In this document: piece after piece, positions 1-8,942 of the stretch
How the letters are laid out: each line of letters opens with the position of its first letter
Numbering within the stretch: position 1 is the first letter of the stretch
Origin: Thermoactinomyces sp. DSM 45892
GTDB lineage: Bacteria; Bacillota; Bacilli; Thermoactinomycetales; Thermoactinomycetaceae
Reading direction: 5' to 3'
DNA: 64,000 nucleotides
Assembly (NCBI RefSeq): GCF_900107305.1
Contig: NZ_FNPL01000014.1
Span: 51,055-115,054, forward strand
The notes under the pieces: generated by a model
Databases searched by the model: none
What the model was told of the DNA's origin: nothing
The model's input: the letters and a program-made list of their open reading frames with translations, nothing else
Translations under genes and position numbers: made by a program

Positions 1-1
1 T

Positions 2-178
2 GAGATGTCAATGGATATCGGACTCGAAAAAAGTGGTCGTCCGTGGTTTTTCGAAGCGAATGCGAAACCTATGAAGTTTGATGAGCCCAATATTCGCGAG
101 AAATCTCTGCGTAGATTGATTCAATATAGTCTCTATCTAAGTGAGAAAGCAAAAAAGAATCAGGAGATAAAAGTATGA
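2..178 (+). CDS. C-terminal end of YheC/YheD-type ATP-grasp protein (partial)
   Basis: The open frame enters from the left edge and gives 58 residues ending in a Lys-rich tail. It contains MDIGLEKSGRPWFFEANAKP, the conserved metal/ATP-binding end of the ATP-grasp fold in the YheC/YheD family of spore-coat-associated proteins. The Glu and Asn of FEANAKP match the usual Mg-ligand positions of that fold. The start lies outside the window. The stop overlaps the next start by ATGA, so the GNAT gene downstream is translationally coupled. The family name is by motif memory; substrate is unknown. Confidence 0.75.
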   Translation, partial: EMSMDIGLEKSGRPWFFEANAKPMKFDEPNIREKSLRRLIQYSLYLSEKAKKNQEIKV

Positions 179-648
179 GAATAAGAACGCTTTCATCCGA
201 AGAAGTAGAGCGCGCTAAAGGTCCTCTCATCACTTTTTTAAAAAAATATAGCGATGGCCGGATCACGGCAAAGGGAATTAGGTGGTTTCGGCAATTATCA
301 CTTAACGAAGTAGAAGATGGGAACTGGGTGACAGTTACATGGAAAGAAAACAAGATAGTAGGCACGATGATTATCGGAGATTATGGACGAAAAGAAGCGA
401 TGGTTGTCGTACATCCAGAGTTCCGAAAACATGGAGTTGCAGAAACCATGCTCAACCAAGCATTACAACAATTGGGCAAGGTTTATACGAGAGTAGCATG
501 TGACAATATTCCGAGTTTAAAACTTTGCTTTTCATGTGGATTAAAAGCATTTCATCTCGTTAAAGGTCCTACAGGAAAGCCCACTTTATGGCTAGGCGGG
601 GGAAACTTTGTAAAAGAAGAAATCGTACAATCAGAACCAGTCGGTTAA
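175..648 (+). CDS. GNAT-family N-acetyltransferase
   Basis: This 157-residue protein fits a single GNAT acetyltransferase domain that transfers an acetyl group from acetyl-CoA to an amine. The core reads VVVHPEFRKHGVAETML (about residues 82-98), corresponding to beta-4 and the acetyl-CoA pyrophosphate loop (R-x-x-G-V/I-A). It is followed by NIPSLKLCFSCGLKAF, the usual beta-5/alpha-4 segment. The start overlaps the YheC/D stop by 4 bases and no independent promoter is evident, so it is probably the last gene of that operon. The substrate cannot be told from the sequence. Confidence 0.8.
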   Translation: MRIRTLSSEEVERAKGPLITFLKKYSDGRITAKGIRWFRQLSLNEVEDGNWVTVTWKENKIVGTMIIGDYGRKEAMVVVHPEFRKHGVAETMLNQALQQLGKVYTRVACDNIPSLKLCFSCGLKAFHLVKGPTGKPTLWLGGGNFVKEEIVQSEPVG

Positions 649-656
649 ACAAAAAG

Positions 657-704
657 AAAACCATTTATCCTAAATCCAATCGGATCAGTCGGATAAATGG
701 TTTT
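657..704. terminator. Bidirectional intrinsic terminator
   Basis: A 14-bp perfect stem (AAAACCATTTATCC / GGATAAATGGTTTT) lies between two convergent genes. The A-run at the left and the T-run at the right let it act on both strands, ending the GNAT transcript and the NlpC/P60 transcript. Confidence 0.85.
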
Positions 705-738
705 ACTATGCCAACCTTTTTATAACATTAACTCACTA

Positions 739-1761
739 TTACTTAATCATTCTCTTCGCAAATAGGTATGTGCTCATCCAGTTGCTTAGTTTGTCATAAC
801 GCACTCCACCTGGACCATAAGTATGAAGAATCTTACCATCTCCAGCATACATTGCTACGTGTGCAATTTGACCATTTGAAGACTTTGTCTTAAAGAAGAT
901 CAAGTCGCCTTTACGAAGTTGGTCTTTGGATACAGAAGTTCCTTGGGTAGCTTGTTGACGAGAACTACGCAGAAGCTTAATCCCATTTTGACCAAAGATG
1001 TATTGTTGGAACGAAGAGCAGTCAAAGGTTCTAGTTTGACCAGATTTTGCTCCAAATTGATAAGGTGTCCCTAAGTACTTATTACCTGTTGCAATAATTT
1101 TATCTGCAAGTTGAGATCCTTGTGAAGATTCGTTATTTGTAGAACCTGTATTACCGCCATTTGATGGCTTATTTGTATCCGTTGATGGTTTCGTTTCGTT
1201 CGTTGTAGGGTTACTCTTAAGTACACGTTTTGCACCGATATATGAGGCTGCCAACCATTTGGTGCTTAGACTATCATAACGAACTCCGCCCTGACCGTAT
1301 GTGTGAAGAATTTTATTGTTACCTGCATAAATTCCAACGTGACCTACTCTACCCTTTCCAGACTTACTCGATGAGAAGAATAGAAGATCTCCTACTTGCA
1401 AGTTTGACTTCGAAACAGGCGTTCCGACTGATGCGTATTGACTTGCAGAAGTTCTTGGAAGCTTAATCCCGTATTGTCCAAACACGTACTGTGTAAACGT
1501 TGAACAATCAAATACTTTCGTCTGGCCAGATGGTGCTCCATATTTGTAAGGAGTCCCCAGGTATTTTTCCCCGGTAGCAATAATCTTGTCAGCGAGAGTC
1601 ACTGTAGATTGTCCACTCGTTACGGATGTACCTTTTTTGGCATCCGAGCTTGTACTCGCGAGAGCACTCGTTGTGTGGGTTGGGAACAGTGTAGCTAAAC
1701 CTAAAGCAGAAACAGCAGTAGCAGTAACGGCAACTTTCTTGAAAGCTTTTACGTTAAGCAT
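739..1761 (-). CDS. Secreted peptidoglycan hydrolase with two NlpC/P60 domains
   Basis: The 340-residue protein has a signal peptide (Lys-rich N terminus, hydrophobic run to about residue 25, ALAS cleavage region), then two NlpC/P60 cysteine-peptidase domains (about 57-182 and 218-340). They are joined by a Thr/Ser/Asn/Gly-rich linker. Each domain keeps the Cys-His-His set: C86, H141, H153 and C248, H301, H313. The family cleaves D-gamma-glutamyl-meso-DAP bonds in cell-wall peptides. ATG at 1761 is chosen because GAGGAGG lies 5 bases upstream; a TTG one codon earlier is too close. The two domains are strongly alike, so an internal duplication is likely. No separate wall-binding domain (LysM or SH3b) is seen. 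Confidence 0.9.
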   Translation of the reverse strand: MLNVKAFKKVAVTATAVSALGLATLFPTHTTSALASTSSDAKKGTSVTSGQSTVTLADKIIATGEKYLGTPYKYGAPSGQTKVFDCSTFTQYVFGQYGIKLPRTSASQYASVGTPVSKSNLQVGDLLFFSSSKSGKGRVGHVGIYAGNNKILHTYGQGGVRYDSLSTKWLAASYIGAKRVLKSNPTTNETKPSTDTNKPSNGGNTGSTNNESSQGSQLADKIIATGNKYLGTPYQFGAKSGQTRTFDCSSFQQYIFGQNGIKLLRSSRQQATQGTSVSKDQLRKGDLIFFKTKSSNGQIAHVAMYAGDGKILHTYGPGGVRYDKLSNWMSTYLFAKRMIK

Positions 1762-2028
1762 CAAATCCTCCTCAGGATATAAAATTTTATTCTTCGGTAA
1801 GGTTGTCCCCTCCGAAGTGATACCATCGTAACATAAATCAAATCTTGATTAAGATGTAAAATTTACCACAATAAGTAAAATGACTTAATATGTACACAAA
1901 AAAACTTCTTTCTCACAAAAATAAACCTCTTTTTTTAGTTCTTTTTGATACATTTGTGACGAATCTGGGCACAAGTGAATATACCTAGAAACATAAGTGT
2001 TTTTATGGATGGAAAGGAGCCTTGCCTA
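1762..2028. other. Divergent intergenic region, no gene
   Basis: This AT-rich stretch separates the NlpC/P60 gene from the repeat-protein gene. On the minus strand the hydrolase leader holds a short hairpin (CTTCGG...CCGAAG, near 1797-1822). It is too small for the c-di-AMP riboswitch often found before wall hydrolases. No promoter was convincing enough to place. Confidence 0.5.
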
Positions 2029-5000
2029 ATGAAAAATCGTAAGCGTAAATCGGGTTCTGTCAAGCGTACTCTATTCCCAAATATTGCCTTTGACGGAAAC
2101 GAGCCTATCATTGAACCCCACTACCCACCACCATCAGAAGAGCAAAGATTAGTTACCCTAGATTTATCGAATAAAAAATCTTCTAATTGGCGGCCGCTAA
2201 AAGAAAAAAAACATACAAATAATGAACCTTCCTCCGAAGAAAAACCAGACCTAAGTGACTATGACCTTTCACAAGAACTCTCTCTCCCTACTGGTCAATC
2301 TAAATCAGAAGATTTACCTAAACCAATTCATACCTGCAAATCAGAAGAATTACCTAAACCAATTCATACCCGCAAGCCTAAGATCATTCCATCTCCTCCA
2401 GGAACCACCAGATTATCTATAAAAGATCAAATTCAAATCCATAGCTCTAAAGAACCTTACTTATACACAAACGATCTAACCGATGGGATTATCACAACAG
2501 AAAAAATCGCCAACCAAGCTGTAAACGCATCCAAAATCAGAAGAGGTGCCATCCACAGAGAACATCTCATCAATGAGTTAATCGATGAATTTAAAATTGC
2601 CTCTGAGGCTATTACATCGTCTAAAATTGCTCCTAAATCCATTCGCCAAGAGCATTTAGCAGAAGAAATGATCACAGGAGACCATATTAAAAAAGAAACC
2701 ATTACCACCAAACATGTGCAACCACGTTCCATTCAGTCAAACTTATTAGCAGATCGCTCTATTGACTCGTCCAAAATTCAAGAGTATGCCATTCTCGCAC
2801 AACATATCGCACCTGGACATATTGAGGGAGAGCATATTTCGGAGCAAGCCATCTCGTCAGAACAAATTAAAAATGGCTCTATCTCAACCGTTCATCTAAC
2901 CAATCAAGCGGTCAATCATGCCAAGCTTGCCCATTCCTCCGTATCCGCTGAAAAGATCCAATCCAATGCCGTCCACAATTCCCATATCCAAGAAGGTGCC
3001 ATCACGGGAAATAAAATATCGGATCATTCCATATCTACAAATCACTTAACCCATCAACTCATCCATGAACAACATCTACACAATCAAGCGGTCACAGCAG
3101 AAAAAATCGCGGATCTATCCATTCAACCAGAACATCTCGTGGATCACAGCATTCAAACACGCCATCTCTCCTATCAAGCTATCCACACTCCACATATTGC
3201 AAATCAGGCCATTACCCATGATTTGATCGCTCCAGAATCGATTGATGAAGGCATGATTCAAGACAAATGTATTCAACATTACCATCTCTCTCCGAACATC
3301 ATCCACGAAGAGCACCTTACATCGGAGATTATTGGAAAAAATCATATCCAGCCACAATCCATCATGGAACAACACATCCGCAATCAATCCATCTCTGGAG
3401 CCAAATTAATTGACCTTTCCATTACAGCCTCAAAATTATCTCCTGAGTCCATATCCACTTCTAAGCTAATCAATTTATCCGTCACAACAGAAAAAATTGC
3501 CGATAAGGCGATTAATGGGGAGAAAATCGTTGACAAATCAATTCGCGGAGAACATATCATTCCTTCCTCCATTCAATCCTCACATATTCATGAATCAGCG
3601 GTTAACGCAAAATCAATCGCACATAAAGCTATTCAAGCAGAACATATCGATCACGCGGCCATCCGTGAAGATCATATCGCTCCTCACACCATTGGCATCA
3701 AACATATGCAAGAAAACTCGATTACAGAAAAGATCATCGCCCCTAAGTCCATTGGCACAGATCACATACAAGAGAAAACCATCTCCGAAGAACTCATTGC
3801 TCCCGATTCGATCCACACGTATCATATTCAAGATGAAGCCATCACAGATAAACTAATCGCTCCCGACTCTGTTGGCACAAGTCATATGAAAAAAGAGGCT
3901 ATTACGGAAGAGCTAATCGCTCCTAAAACCGTGGGCACAAGTCACATACAAAAAGGAGCCATTACGGAAGAGCTCATTGCTCCTAATTCTATCTACACCC
4001 ATCACATTCAGATGGAATCCATCTCCGAAGAACTGATCGCTCCAGAATCGATTCGCACAAATCATATGAAAGACGAAGCTATCACAGAAAAGCTGATCGC
4101 TCCTGATTCCATCAGCACTCGTCATATTCAAGAAGAGGCTATTACAGATAAGCTAATCGCTCCTTATGCCATTCACACAGAACACATGCAAGAAGAGACC
4201 ATCACAGATAAACTGATTGCTCCTGACTCCATCGACACTAAACATATGAAAAAAGAGTCCATTACCGAAGAGCTGATTGCTCCTGATTCCATCGGCACCT
4301 ATCATATTCAACACGGAGCGATTACCGAAAGCCATATCGCCCAACACTCCATCCAATCTTCGCATCTAGCTGAAGAATCGATCACAGAGGATTCCCTTTC
4401 TAATAGAAGCATCTCATCTAGACACGTCCAACCAGACTCCATTCAATCCTCACATATCACAAACTACTCGATTATAACCGAAAAAATCGCACCTCATGCC
4501 ATTCAATCCTTACATCTCAAAGACTTCTCCATCAATGAAAATCACGTTCAACCCGGAGCCATTCAATATAGCCATCTCTCTCCACAATTAAAAGAACAAA
4601 TCGAGCCTTCTGTTTTCTCAGGAATCTGTCCGTTCACACTAGATAAAAACCAAAAGAGCATCCAAATTCACATTCCATTTTCGGTAGCAGATGATTACAT
4701 TGTGGTAGCCATGACTGATCAGCCATCTTGTTTTGCAAGTTTGGATCAAAAAAGTTCACACACATTCACACTCAGGGTGCAACACGTAGGAACCAAATCG
4801 TCCACATCTATCTCCGGTTATATTTCATGGATCGCTACTGTTCCCACCCACGCATCTACTCATGATGCTACTGAGGATTTATTAAGAGAAGTAGTGGAAA
4901 TATCCTCCACATCCCATATCCAAGAAAATAAACCTAAATCAGGGAAAAATTCTACCAACACAAAAAAATCTCCTAAATCTCAAAAAGTAGATCCCTCTGA

Positions 5001-5277
5001 TAAAGTTACTACAGAAAAGATTGCCCCTTCTAATAAAAAAGATATCTCGCAGGAAGCAGACCCCTCTGATGAAATCATGACAGCAGAAATCACTTCTTCT
5101 AATAAAGGAGATACCTCGCAGGAAACAGACTCCTCTGATGAAATCATGACAGCAGAAATCACTTCTTCTAATAAAGGAGATACCTCGCAGGAAGCAGGCT
5201 CCTCTGATGAAATCATGACAGCAGAAATCACTTCTTCTAATAAAAAAGATCGTTCAACCAAGTCGAAGTGGGATTAG
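2029..5277 (+). CDS. Large decapeptide-repeat surface or spore-coat-like protein
   Basis: The protein has 1082 residues from ATG 2029, preceded by AAAGGAG at a 9-base gap; a GTG at 1975 lacks such a site. A basic N terminus (MKNRKRKSG) and a Pro/Glu/Ser-rich stretch lead into about 70 tandem decapeptides of the type x-A/S-I-x-x-x-H/K-I-x-x. They are paired into 20-residue units such as DSIGTSHMKKEAITEELIAP (nt about 2480-4600). A globular segment follows (nt 4612-4860) that ends GYISWIA, similar to modules I recall being called WIAG-tail. The tail is Ser/Lys/Glu-rich with three 23-residue repeats. There is no signal peptide or LPXTG. The regular Ile spacing suggests a beta-solenoid or fibre. 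A role on spores or the cell surface is inference. Confidence 0.75.
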   Translation: MKNRKRKSGSVKRTLFPNIAFDGNEPIIEPHYPPPSEEQRLVTLDLSNKKSSNWRPLKEKKHTNNEPSSEEKPDLSDYDLSQELSLPTGQSKSEDLPKPIHTCKSEELPKPIHTRKPKIIPSPPGTTRLSIKDQIQIHSSKEPYLYTNDLTDGIITTEKIANQAVNASKIRRGAIHREHLINELIDEFKIASEAITSSKIAPKSIRQEHLAEEMITGDHIKKETITTKHVQPRSIQSNLLADRSIDSSKIQEYAILAQHIAPGHIEGEHISEQAISSEQIKNGSISTVHLTNQAVNHAKLAHSSVSAEKIQSNAVHNSHIQEGAITGNKISDHSISTNHLTHQLIHEQHLHNQAVTAEKIADLSIQPEHLVDHSIQTRHLSYQAIHTPHIANQAITHDLIAPESIDEGMIQDKCIQHYHLSPNIIHEEHLTSEIIGKNHIQPQSIMEQHIRNQSISGAKLIDLSITASKLSPESISTSKLINLSVTTEKIADKAINGEKIVDKSIRGEHIIPSSIQSSHIHESAVNAKSIAHKAIQAEHIDHAAIREDHIAPHTIGIKHMQENSITEKIIAPKSIGTDHIQEKTISEELIAPDSIHTYHIQDEAITDKLIAPDSVGTSHMKKEAITEELIAPKTVGTSHIQKGAITEELIAPNSIYTHHIQMESISEELIAPESIRTNHMKDEAITEKLIAPDSISTRHIQEEAITDKLIAPYAIHTEHMQEETITDKLIAPDSIDTKHMKKESITEELIAPDSIGTYHIQHGAITESHIAQHSIQSSHLAEESITEDSLSNRSISSRHVQPDSIQSSHITNYSIITEKIAPHAIQSLHLKDFSINENHVQPGAIQYSHLSPQLKEQIEPSVFSGICPFTLDKNQKSIQIHIPFSVADDYIVVAMTDQPSCFASLDQKSSHTFTLRVQHVGTKSSTSISGYISWIATVPTHASTHDATEDLLREVVEISSTSHIQENKPKSGKNSTNTKKSPKSQKVDPSDKVTTEKIAPSNKKDISQEADPSDEIMTAEITSSNKGDTSQETDSSDEIMTAEITSSNKGDTSQEAGSSDEIMTAEITSSNKKDRSTKSKWD
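2480..4605 (+). repeat. In-frame tandem repeats, 30/60-bp period
   Basis: The coding repeats keep exact 30/60-bp spacing with no insertions. They are most alike at nt 3661-4320, where successive 60-base units share blocks such as GAAGAGCTAATCGCTCC. Earlier and later units have diverged, so the centre looks recently amplified or homogenised. Confidence 0.85.
5040..5250 (+). repeat. Three near-identical 69-bp tandem repeats
   Basis: The block TCTGATGAAATCATGACAGC starts at 5065, 5134 and 5203, exactly 69 bp apart. It encodes 23-residue acidic/Ser-rich repeats (SSDEIMTAEITSSNKGDTSQ) in the tail of the decapeptide-repeat protein. The near identity suggests recent expansion by slippage. Confidence 0.9.
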
Positions 5278-5289
5278 ATCTACCATTTT

Positions 5290-5336
5290 AAAGACCAAAG
5301 CAGTTTCGTAATGATCGAAACTACTTCGGTCTTTTT
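5290..5336 (+). terminator. Intrinsic terminator of the repeat-protein gene
   Basis: An imperfect stem of about 17 pairs (AAAGACCAAAGCAGTTTCG with CGAAACTACTTCGGTCTTT) is followed by TTTTTC, 13 bases after the stop codon. Confidence 0.8.
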
Positions 5337-5346
5337 CTCATCAAAG

Positions 5347-5390
5347 AGACAGGGCCATGTAGAGTATATCCTGCATGGCCCTGTCTTTTT
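5347..5390. terminator. Hairpin terminator downstream of spoVR
   Basis: A 13-bp perfect stem (AGACAGGGCCATG / CATGGCCCTGTCT) sits just past the spoVR stop. The plus-strand side carries TTTTT. The minus-strand side has only a short T-run, so it may be more efficient against readthrough from the repeat-protein gene. Confidence 0.7.
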
Positions 5391-5391
5391 A

Positions 5392-6804
5392 TCACACATA
5401 TCGCCGAATCACTTTTTTCCCATTAAAACTAAAAATCACATTCCGCTTCTCTACAATCGTCTCCATATGAACCGCCTTACCCCAAATCGCATAGACATGA
5501 GGTAATGTTTTTTCTAGATACTTTACATCTAATTCTACTCCCTCAAATCGATGAGCGAGTAATAACTCCCCACTACTCTGATAATCCCCATCTTTCACTA
5601 AAATAACAGGACTCCCTCCATTAATCCGGCTTGCAACTAGCTGTTCACGCACGTTTTCCCACGCAGTATCCGTAACAATCCATTCGTTCCCTTTCTTCTC
5701 GTATACATATAAGTCCAAGTCCTCCACTAATTTCTTCGTTAGATAGTTCCGGATAAAAGAAAGATCTGAATCAAATTCTCTCACTTCAAAGATTTTCTTA
5801 CGTCCACTCCCTGGAACTCTTCTATATAAATCTTGCTCTTCTCTCGTCGGATAATCCCATCTCTGTTCAATATCCTCAAACATCTTCAGTCCCAAATAGT
5901 ACGGATTCAGCGAAGTCGAAGAAGGCTGAATCACGGAGGCATTTAGCTTCGCAAATTCGATCGTCTCTGCCTCATTCAGATCTAACTCTCTCATAATCCG
6001 GATATGCCAGTAGGAAGCCCATCCTTCGTTCATCACTTTGGTTTCAATCTGTGGCCAGAAGTACAGCATCTCTTCCCGCATGATGGTTAAGATATCCTGC
6101 TGCCACTCCGTCAGGCCCGGACTATGACTCATAAGGAATAATAGAAGATCTTTTTGTGGATGCTCAGGAAATGTCTTTTTCAATGGTTCATTGGTGGAAG
6201 GTTTTGCTGGTAACTTAGGAGAGTCTAAATTCCATAAATCATCATAAGGAGTCGTCTTACTAGTAGGTGGATTTGCTTTAGAAGGGGATGGCTTTCGTTC
6301 CGATTTCCATAACGCGGGGTCAATATGCTCTTGAATCGCTAAGACATGATCGATAAAAGTCTCCACTTCCTCTTTGCCATACCGCAACTCATACTCACGA
6401 ATTCGATCGGAGCTAGCAGACATCCGCTCCATCATATCTCTCGATGTATTACCAAAGCGAGCGTTATTCTTGAAAAAGTCACTATGCGCGAGGACATGCG
6501 CTACAATCAGTTTATTTTGAAGCAAGCTGTTTCCTTTTAATAAGAAGGCATAGCATGGATTTGTATTAATCACCAATTCATAGATCTTACTTAGATTAAA
6601 GTCATACTGCATCTTCATCTTGTGATACATCTTGCCGAAGCTCCAGTGAGAAAAACGGGTCGGCATCCCATACGCCCCAAATGTATATAGAATGTCAGCC
6701 GGACAAATCTCATATCTCATCGGAAAGAAATCAAGTCCAAATCCTTCTGCGATTTCCGTTATCTCCGCAATTGCCTTTTCAAGAGCTTTTTTTTCATGAG
6801 TCAT
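5392..6804 (-). CDS. spoVR: Stage V sporulation protein R (SpoVR family)
   Basis: The 470-residue product matches SpoVR in length (B. subtilis about 468) and in signature segments: [20 protein letters not shown] near the start, [27 protein letters not shown], and [10 protein letters not shown] in the middle. The His/Glu/Asn positions suggest a metal-dependent fold. In Bacillus the gene is needed for normal spore cortex formation, but its biochemical role is unknown. The ATG at 6804 gives the best family alignment; an in-frame ATG at 6825 has no ribosome site. Its usual partners prkA and yhbH occur about 49 kb away in this window rather than adjacent. Confidence 0.92.
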   Translation of the reverse strand: MTHEKKALEKAIAEITEIAEGFGLDFFPMRYEICPADILYTFGAYGMPTRFSHWSFGKMYHKMKMQYDFNLSKIYELVINTNPCYAFLLKGNSLLQNKLIVAHVLAHSDFFKNNARFGNTSRDMMERMSASSDRIREYELRYGKEEVETFIDHVLAIQEHIDPALWKSERKPSPSKANPPTSKTTPYDDLWNLDSPKLPAKPSTNEPLKKTFPEHPQKDLLLFLMSHSPGLTEWQQDILTIMREEMLYFWPQIETKVMNEGWASYWHIRIMRELDLNEAETIEFAKLNASVIQPSSTSLNPYYLGLKMFEDIEQRWDYPTREEQDLYRRVPGSGRKKIFEVREFDSDLSFIRNYLTKKLVEDLDLYVYEKKGNEWIVTDTAWENVREQLVASRINGGSPVILVKDGDYQSSGELLLAHRFEGVELDVKYLEKTLPHVYAIWGKAVHMETIVEKRNVIFSFNGKKVIRRYV

Positions 6805-6956
6805 CAGCAATCGATCCCTTTCCATGTAGGTTTTATACCGCTCATATCAGGTCCATCGATCCTATCAACACACATCACTATCTTTCTAAATATTATAACA
6901 AAAATAGAACAGTCTTGACATACAGTGCTAATCTCTTTCTTACCAAAAAGTTAACA

Positions 6957-6985
6957 TTGACATCGAAATAGACGAGGAGTATAAT
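6957..6985 (+). promoter_or_regulatory. Consensus sigma-A promoter for mgtE
   Basis: TTGACA (6957-6962), exactly 17 bases, then TATAAT (6980-6985): both hexamers are perfect consensus. Transcription should start near 6992, just before the M-box, so control of mgtE lies in the leader rather than in promoter strength. Confidence 0.9.
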
Positions 6986-6999
6986 TTCCGTGTCGTATA

Positions 7000-7185
7000 G
7001 ACAATTTTATATTTTGTCTCTATTAGGTGAGGCTCCTATACGGAGAGACGCTACTGCCCAGCAATGTCGAGAGACGCCAATGGGTCAACAGGAAAGATCG
7101 GAGAGAAGGTCTTTCTTAATGTAGCTGGTCATGAAGACCTATGCCGTATAGTGCCAAAGCTCAAATGAGGGGGACAACTAGGGAT
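7000..7185 (+). promoter_or_regulatory. M-box magnesium riboswitch (ykoK leader)
   Basis: The leader contains the highly conserved M-box blocks: TTAGGTGAGGCTCCTATA (7023-7040), CTGCCCAGCAATGTCGAGAG (about 7054-7073), CGCCAATGGGTCAACAG, and later ATGCCGTATAGTGCCAAAGC with AAATGAGGGGGA. Known M-boxes fold around Mg2+ and cause premature termination when Mg2+ is plentiful. Placement between a consensus promoter and mgtE, with a terminator at 7239, matches this exactly. Confidence 0.95.
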
Positions 7186-7238
7186 TCGTTCTATTTGCTA
7201 TTGCTATTTTCACAGCATTTTTAGGACCCATCTCTCTT

Positions 7239-7275
7239 AAAAACCCTCATCAAATGGATTGAGAGTTTTTTTTAT
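7239..7275 (+). terminator. M-box expression-platform terminator
   Basis: AAAAACCCTCATC pairs with GATTGAGAGTTTTT and runs into eight or more T residues, between the M-box and the mgtE ribosome site. It is the expected off switch for the riboswitch. Confidence 0.88.
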
Positions 7276-7304
7276 TCTATGCCTTTTGTGAGGAGGGGAA
7301 CTAT

Positions 7305-8654
7305 ATGGACTACAACTTCATACAAAATCGAATTCAAACCGTACTTGACACTAGCCCGAATTCAACTGAGTTATTAGAGATAATCCAACCACTACAGCCA
7401 TACGATATCTCGCAAGTTATCAGTCATCTAGAGGGGCCAGAGCAACTGAAACTGATTCCAAGCCTACCTATACCGATGGCCGCAGAATCAATCGAATACC
7501 TAGAACCCGAGGTGCAGTACAACATTCTTCAGCATCTCGACAACTCCATTTCTTCCTTATTATTGAAACAAATGTCTAGTGATGCAGTCGTAGATACATT
7601 GCTTGCAATCCATCCGTACCAAGCGGAACGCCTCTTACGCCTGTTATCAGAAGAATACCGTCTACAAATTAATAAACTGATGTCTTACCCAGAATATACA
7701 GCCGGAAGTCTCATGACCGTTGACTATATCTCCGCTAGGGCATACTGGAGCTGTGATCGCACCCTAGAGCATATTCGAAAGGTAGGACATGAAGCGGAAA
7801 TCGTTTCTTATATCTATGTGACCAATGTTCGGGGTGAATTAGTAGGAGTCGCCTCCTTAAAAGAAATCATTTTAGCTAGCCGAGACACTACCATCGGAGC
7901 CATCGCAACAGCTGAGCTCATTTCTGCACCCGCTGAGATGGAGCAAGAAGAAGTAGCGAAAATCTTATCCCGCTATGATTTATATGCACTACCCGTCGTG
8001 GATACCCAAAAACGTCTCGTTGGCATTATCACACACGATGATGTAGTAGATGTATTAGAAGAAGAAGCGACAGAAGACTTCCAAAAACTCGGAGGTAGTC
8101 AGCCACTAGAAGAGCCTTATTTCAAAGCAACTGTCTGGAATCTCTATAGCAAACGGATTATATGGCTACTCATTTTATTTGCAGGAGGAGCCTACACATC
8201 AACTGTGATCGAATCCTACCAATCCGCTCTAAATCAAGTCGTAGCTCTCTCCTTCTTTATCCCGCTCCTCACAGGGACAGGTGGGAACACAGGCTCACAG
8301 ATCGTCACGACTCTCGTCCGAGCGCTCGGAGTAGGAGAAGTCCACTTTTCAGATGTGTTTCGCGTGATTCGGAAAGAGTTAATCACAGGATCCCTCATAG
8401 GAGTCTCTCTTGGAATCATCGCATTAGCCCGATCATGGATGATGGGCGTAGATATCAATGTGACCTATGTCGTTGCAGTCTCTGCCTTATGTATCGTACT
8501 TTGGTCATCACTGGTATCCTCATTTTTACCACTCATGCTTCATCGTCTCAAAATCGATCCCGCCGTCGTATCAGGTCCACTCATCACGACACTAGTAGAT
8601 GGAACAGGACTTATCATCTACTTCACAATGGCTCAGATCATTTTGCATATCTAA
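7305..8654 (+). CDS. mgtE: Magnesium transporter MgtE
   Basis: The 449-residue protein has the full MgtE layout: a cytosolic N-terminal superhelical domain (about 1-130), a CBS pair (about 135-255, ending VVDTQKRLVGIITHDDVVDV), a linker, and five membrane helices (about 285-449). The pore signature PLLTGTGGNTGSQ is present. MgtE forms a Mg2+-gated dimeric channel in the plasma membrane. AGGAGGGG precedes ATG 7305. The upstream M-box makes it a Mg2+-starvation gene, with both RNA-level and protein-level feedback. Confidence 0.96.
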   Translation: MDYNFIQNRIQTVLDTSPNSTELLEIIQPLQPYDISQVISHLEGPEQLKLIPSLPIPMAAESIEYLEPEVQYNILQHLDNSISSLLLKQMSSDAVVDTLLAIHPYQAERLLRLLSEEYRLQINKLMSYPEYTAGSLMTVDYISARAYWSCDRTLEHIRKVGHEAEIVSYIYVTNVRGELVGVASLKEIILASRDTTIGAIATAELISAPAEMEQEEVAKILSRYDLYALPVVDTQKRLVGIITHDDVVDVLEEEATEDFQKLGGSQPLEEPYFKATVWNLYSKRIIWLLILFAGGAYTSTVIESYQSALNQVVALSFFIPLLTGTGGNTGSQIVTTLVRALGVGEVHFSDVFRVIRKELITGSLIGVSLGIIALARSWMMGVDINVTYVVAVSALCIVLWSSLVSSFLPLMLHRLKIDPAVVSGPLITTLVDGTGLIIYFTMAQIILHI

Positions 8655-8694
8655 CTCCCACTAATTATTTTTAAAAACGCATAGGAGTGATCTT

Positions 8695-8757
8695 ATGGAC
8701 AGTTCCAGTCCTAGGTTGCGATCTAAAATGGATACCAGAAAACAAATGGAGAACTAA
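8695..8757 (+). CDS. Possible 20-residue small ORF after mgtE
   Basis: ATG 8695 has AGGAG 7 bases upstream and opens a 20-codon frame (MDSSSPRLRSKMDTRKQMEN). Its stop falls inside the left arm of the hairpin at 8742-8802. The peptide is basic and polar with no recognisable motif. The good ribosome site is the only support; it may be non-coding. Confidence 0.25.
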   Translation: MDSSSPRLRSKMDTRKQMEN

Positions 8758-8802
8758 CTAGTTGAGAATCATCTCATTCTAAACTGGTGGTTCTCCATTT
8801 GT
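8742..8802 (+). terminator. Hairpin after mgtE
   Basis: ACAAATGGAGAAC pairs with GGTTCTCCATTTGT across a loop of about 30 bases. The downstream sequence (ATTTATAAAAAG) has a poor T-run, so it is either a weak terminator or an RNA-stabilising stem. Confidence 0.5.
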
Positions 8803-8942
8803 ATTTATAAAAAGCGATATTTATTAATTATAATTTTTTAAATTAATTTATTTTTTCACCTAATAAAAATTGGTGGTGAATTCCCAACCTTTTGCGTGTA
8901 TGATATAGCTATAGTTACAACATTAAAGAGGAGGCTTACCTT

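Noticed and set aside
1762..2028. c-di-AMP (ydaO) riboswitch before the NlpC/P60 gene
   Set aside because: Only one short hairpin is present; the leader lacks the size and conserved blocks of that riboswitch.
3661..4320. 60-bp repeats resembling a CRISPR-like array
   Set aside because: Repeats are contiguous without unique spacers, in frame, and encode a regular decapeptide pattern in a 1082-residue protein.
3115..4365. Long minus-strand open frames within the repeat gene
   Set aside because: They mirror the repeat periodicity of the plus-strand gene and lack ribosome sites; they are shadows.
8162..8674. 170-codon frame inside mgtE
   Set aside because: It overlaps the membrane domain of mgtE in another frame, is Arg/Ser/His-rich and lacks a ribosome site.
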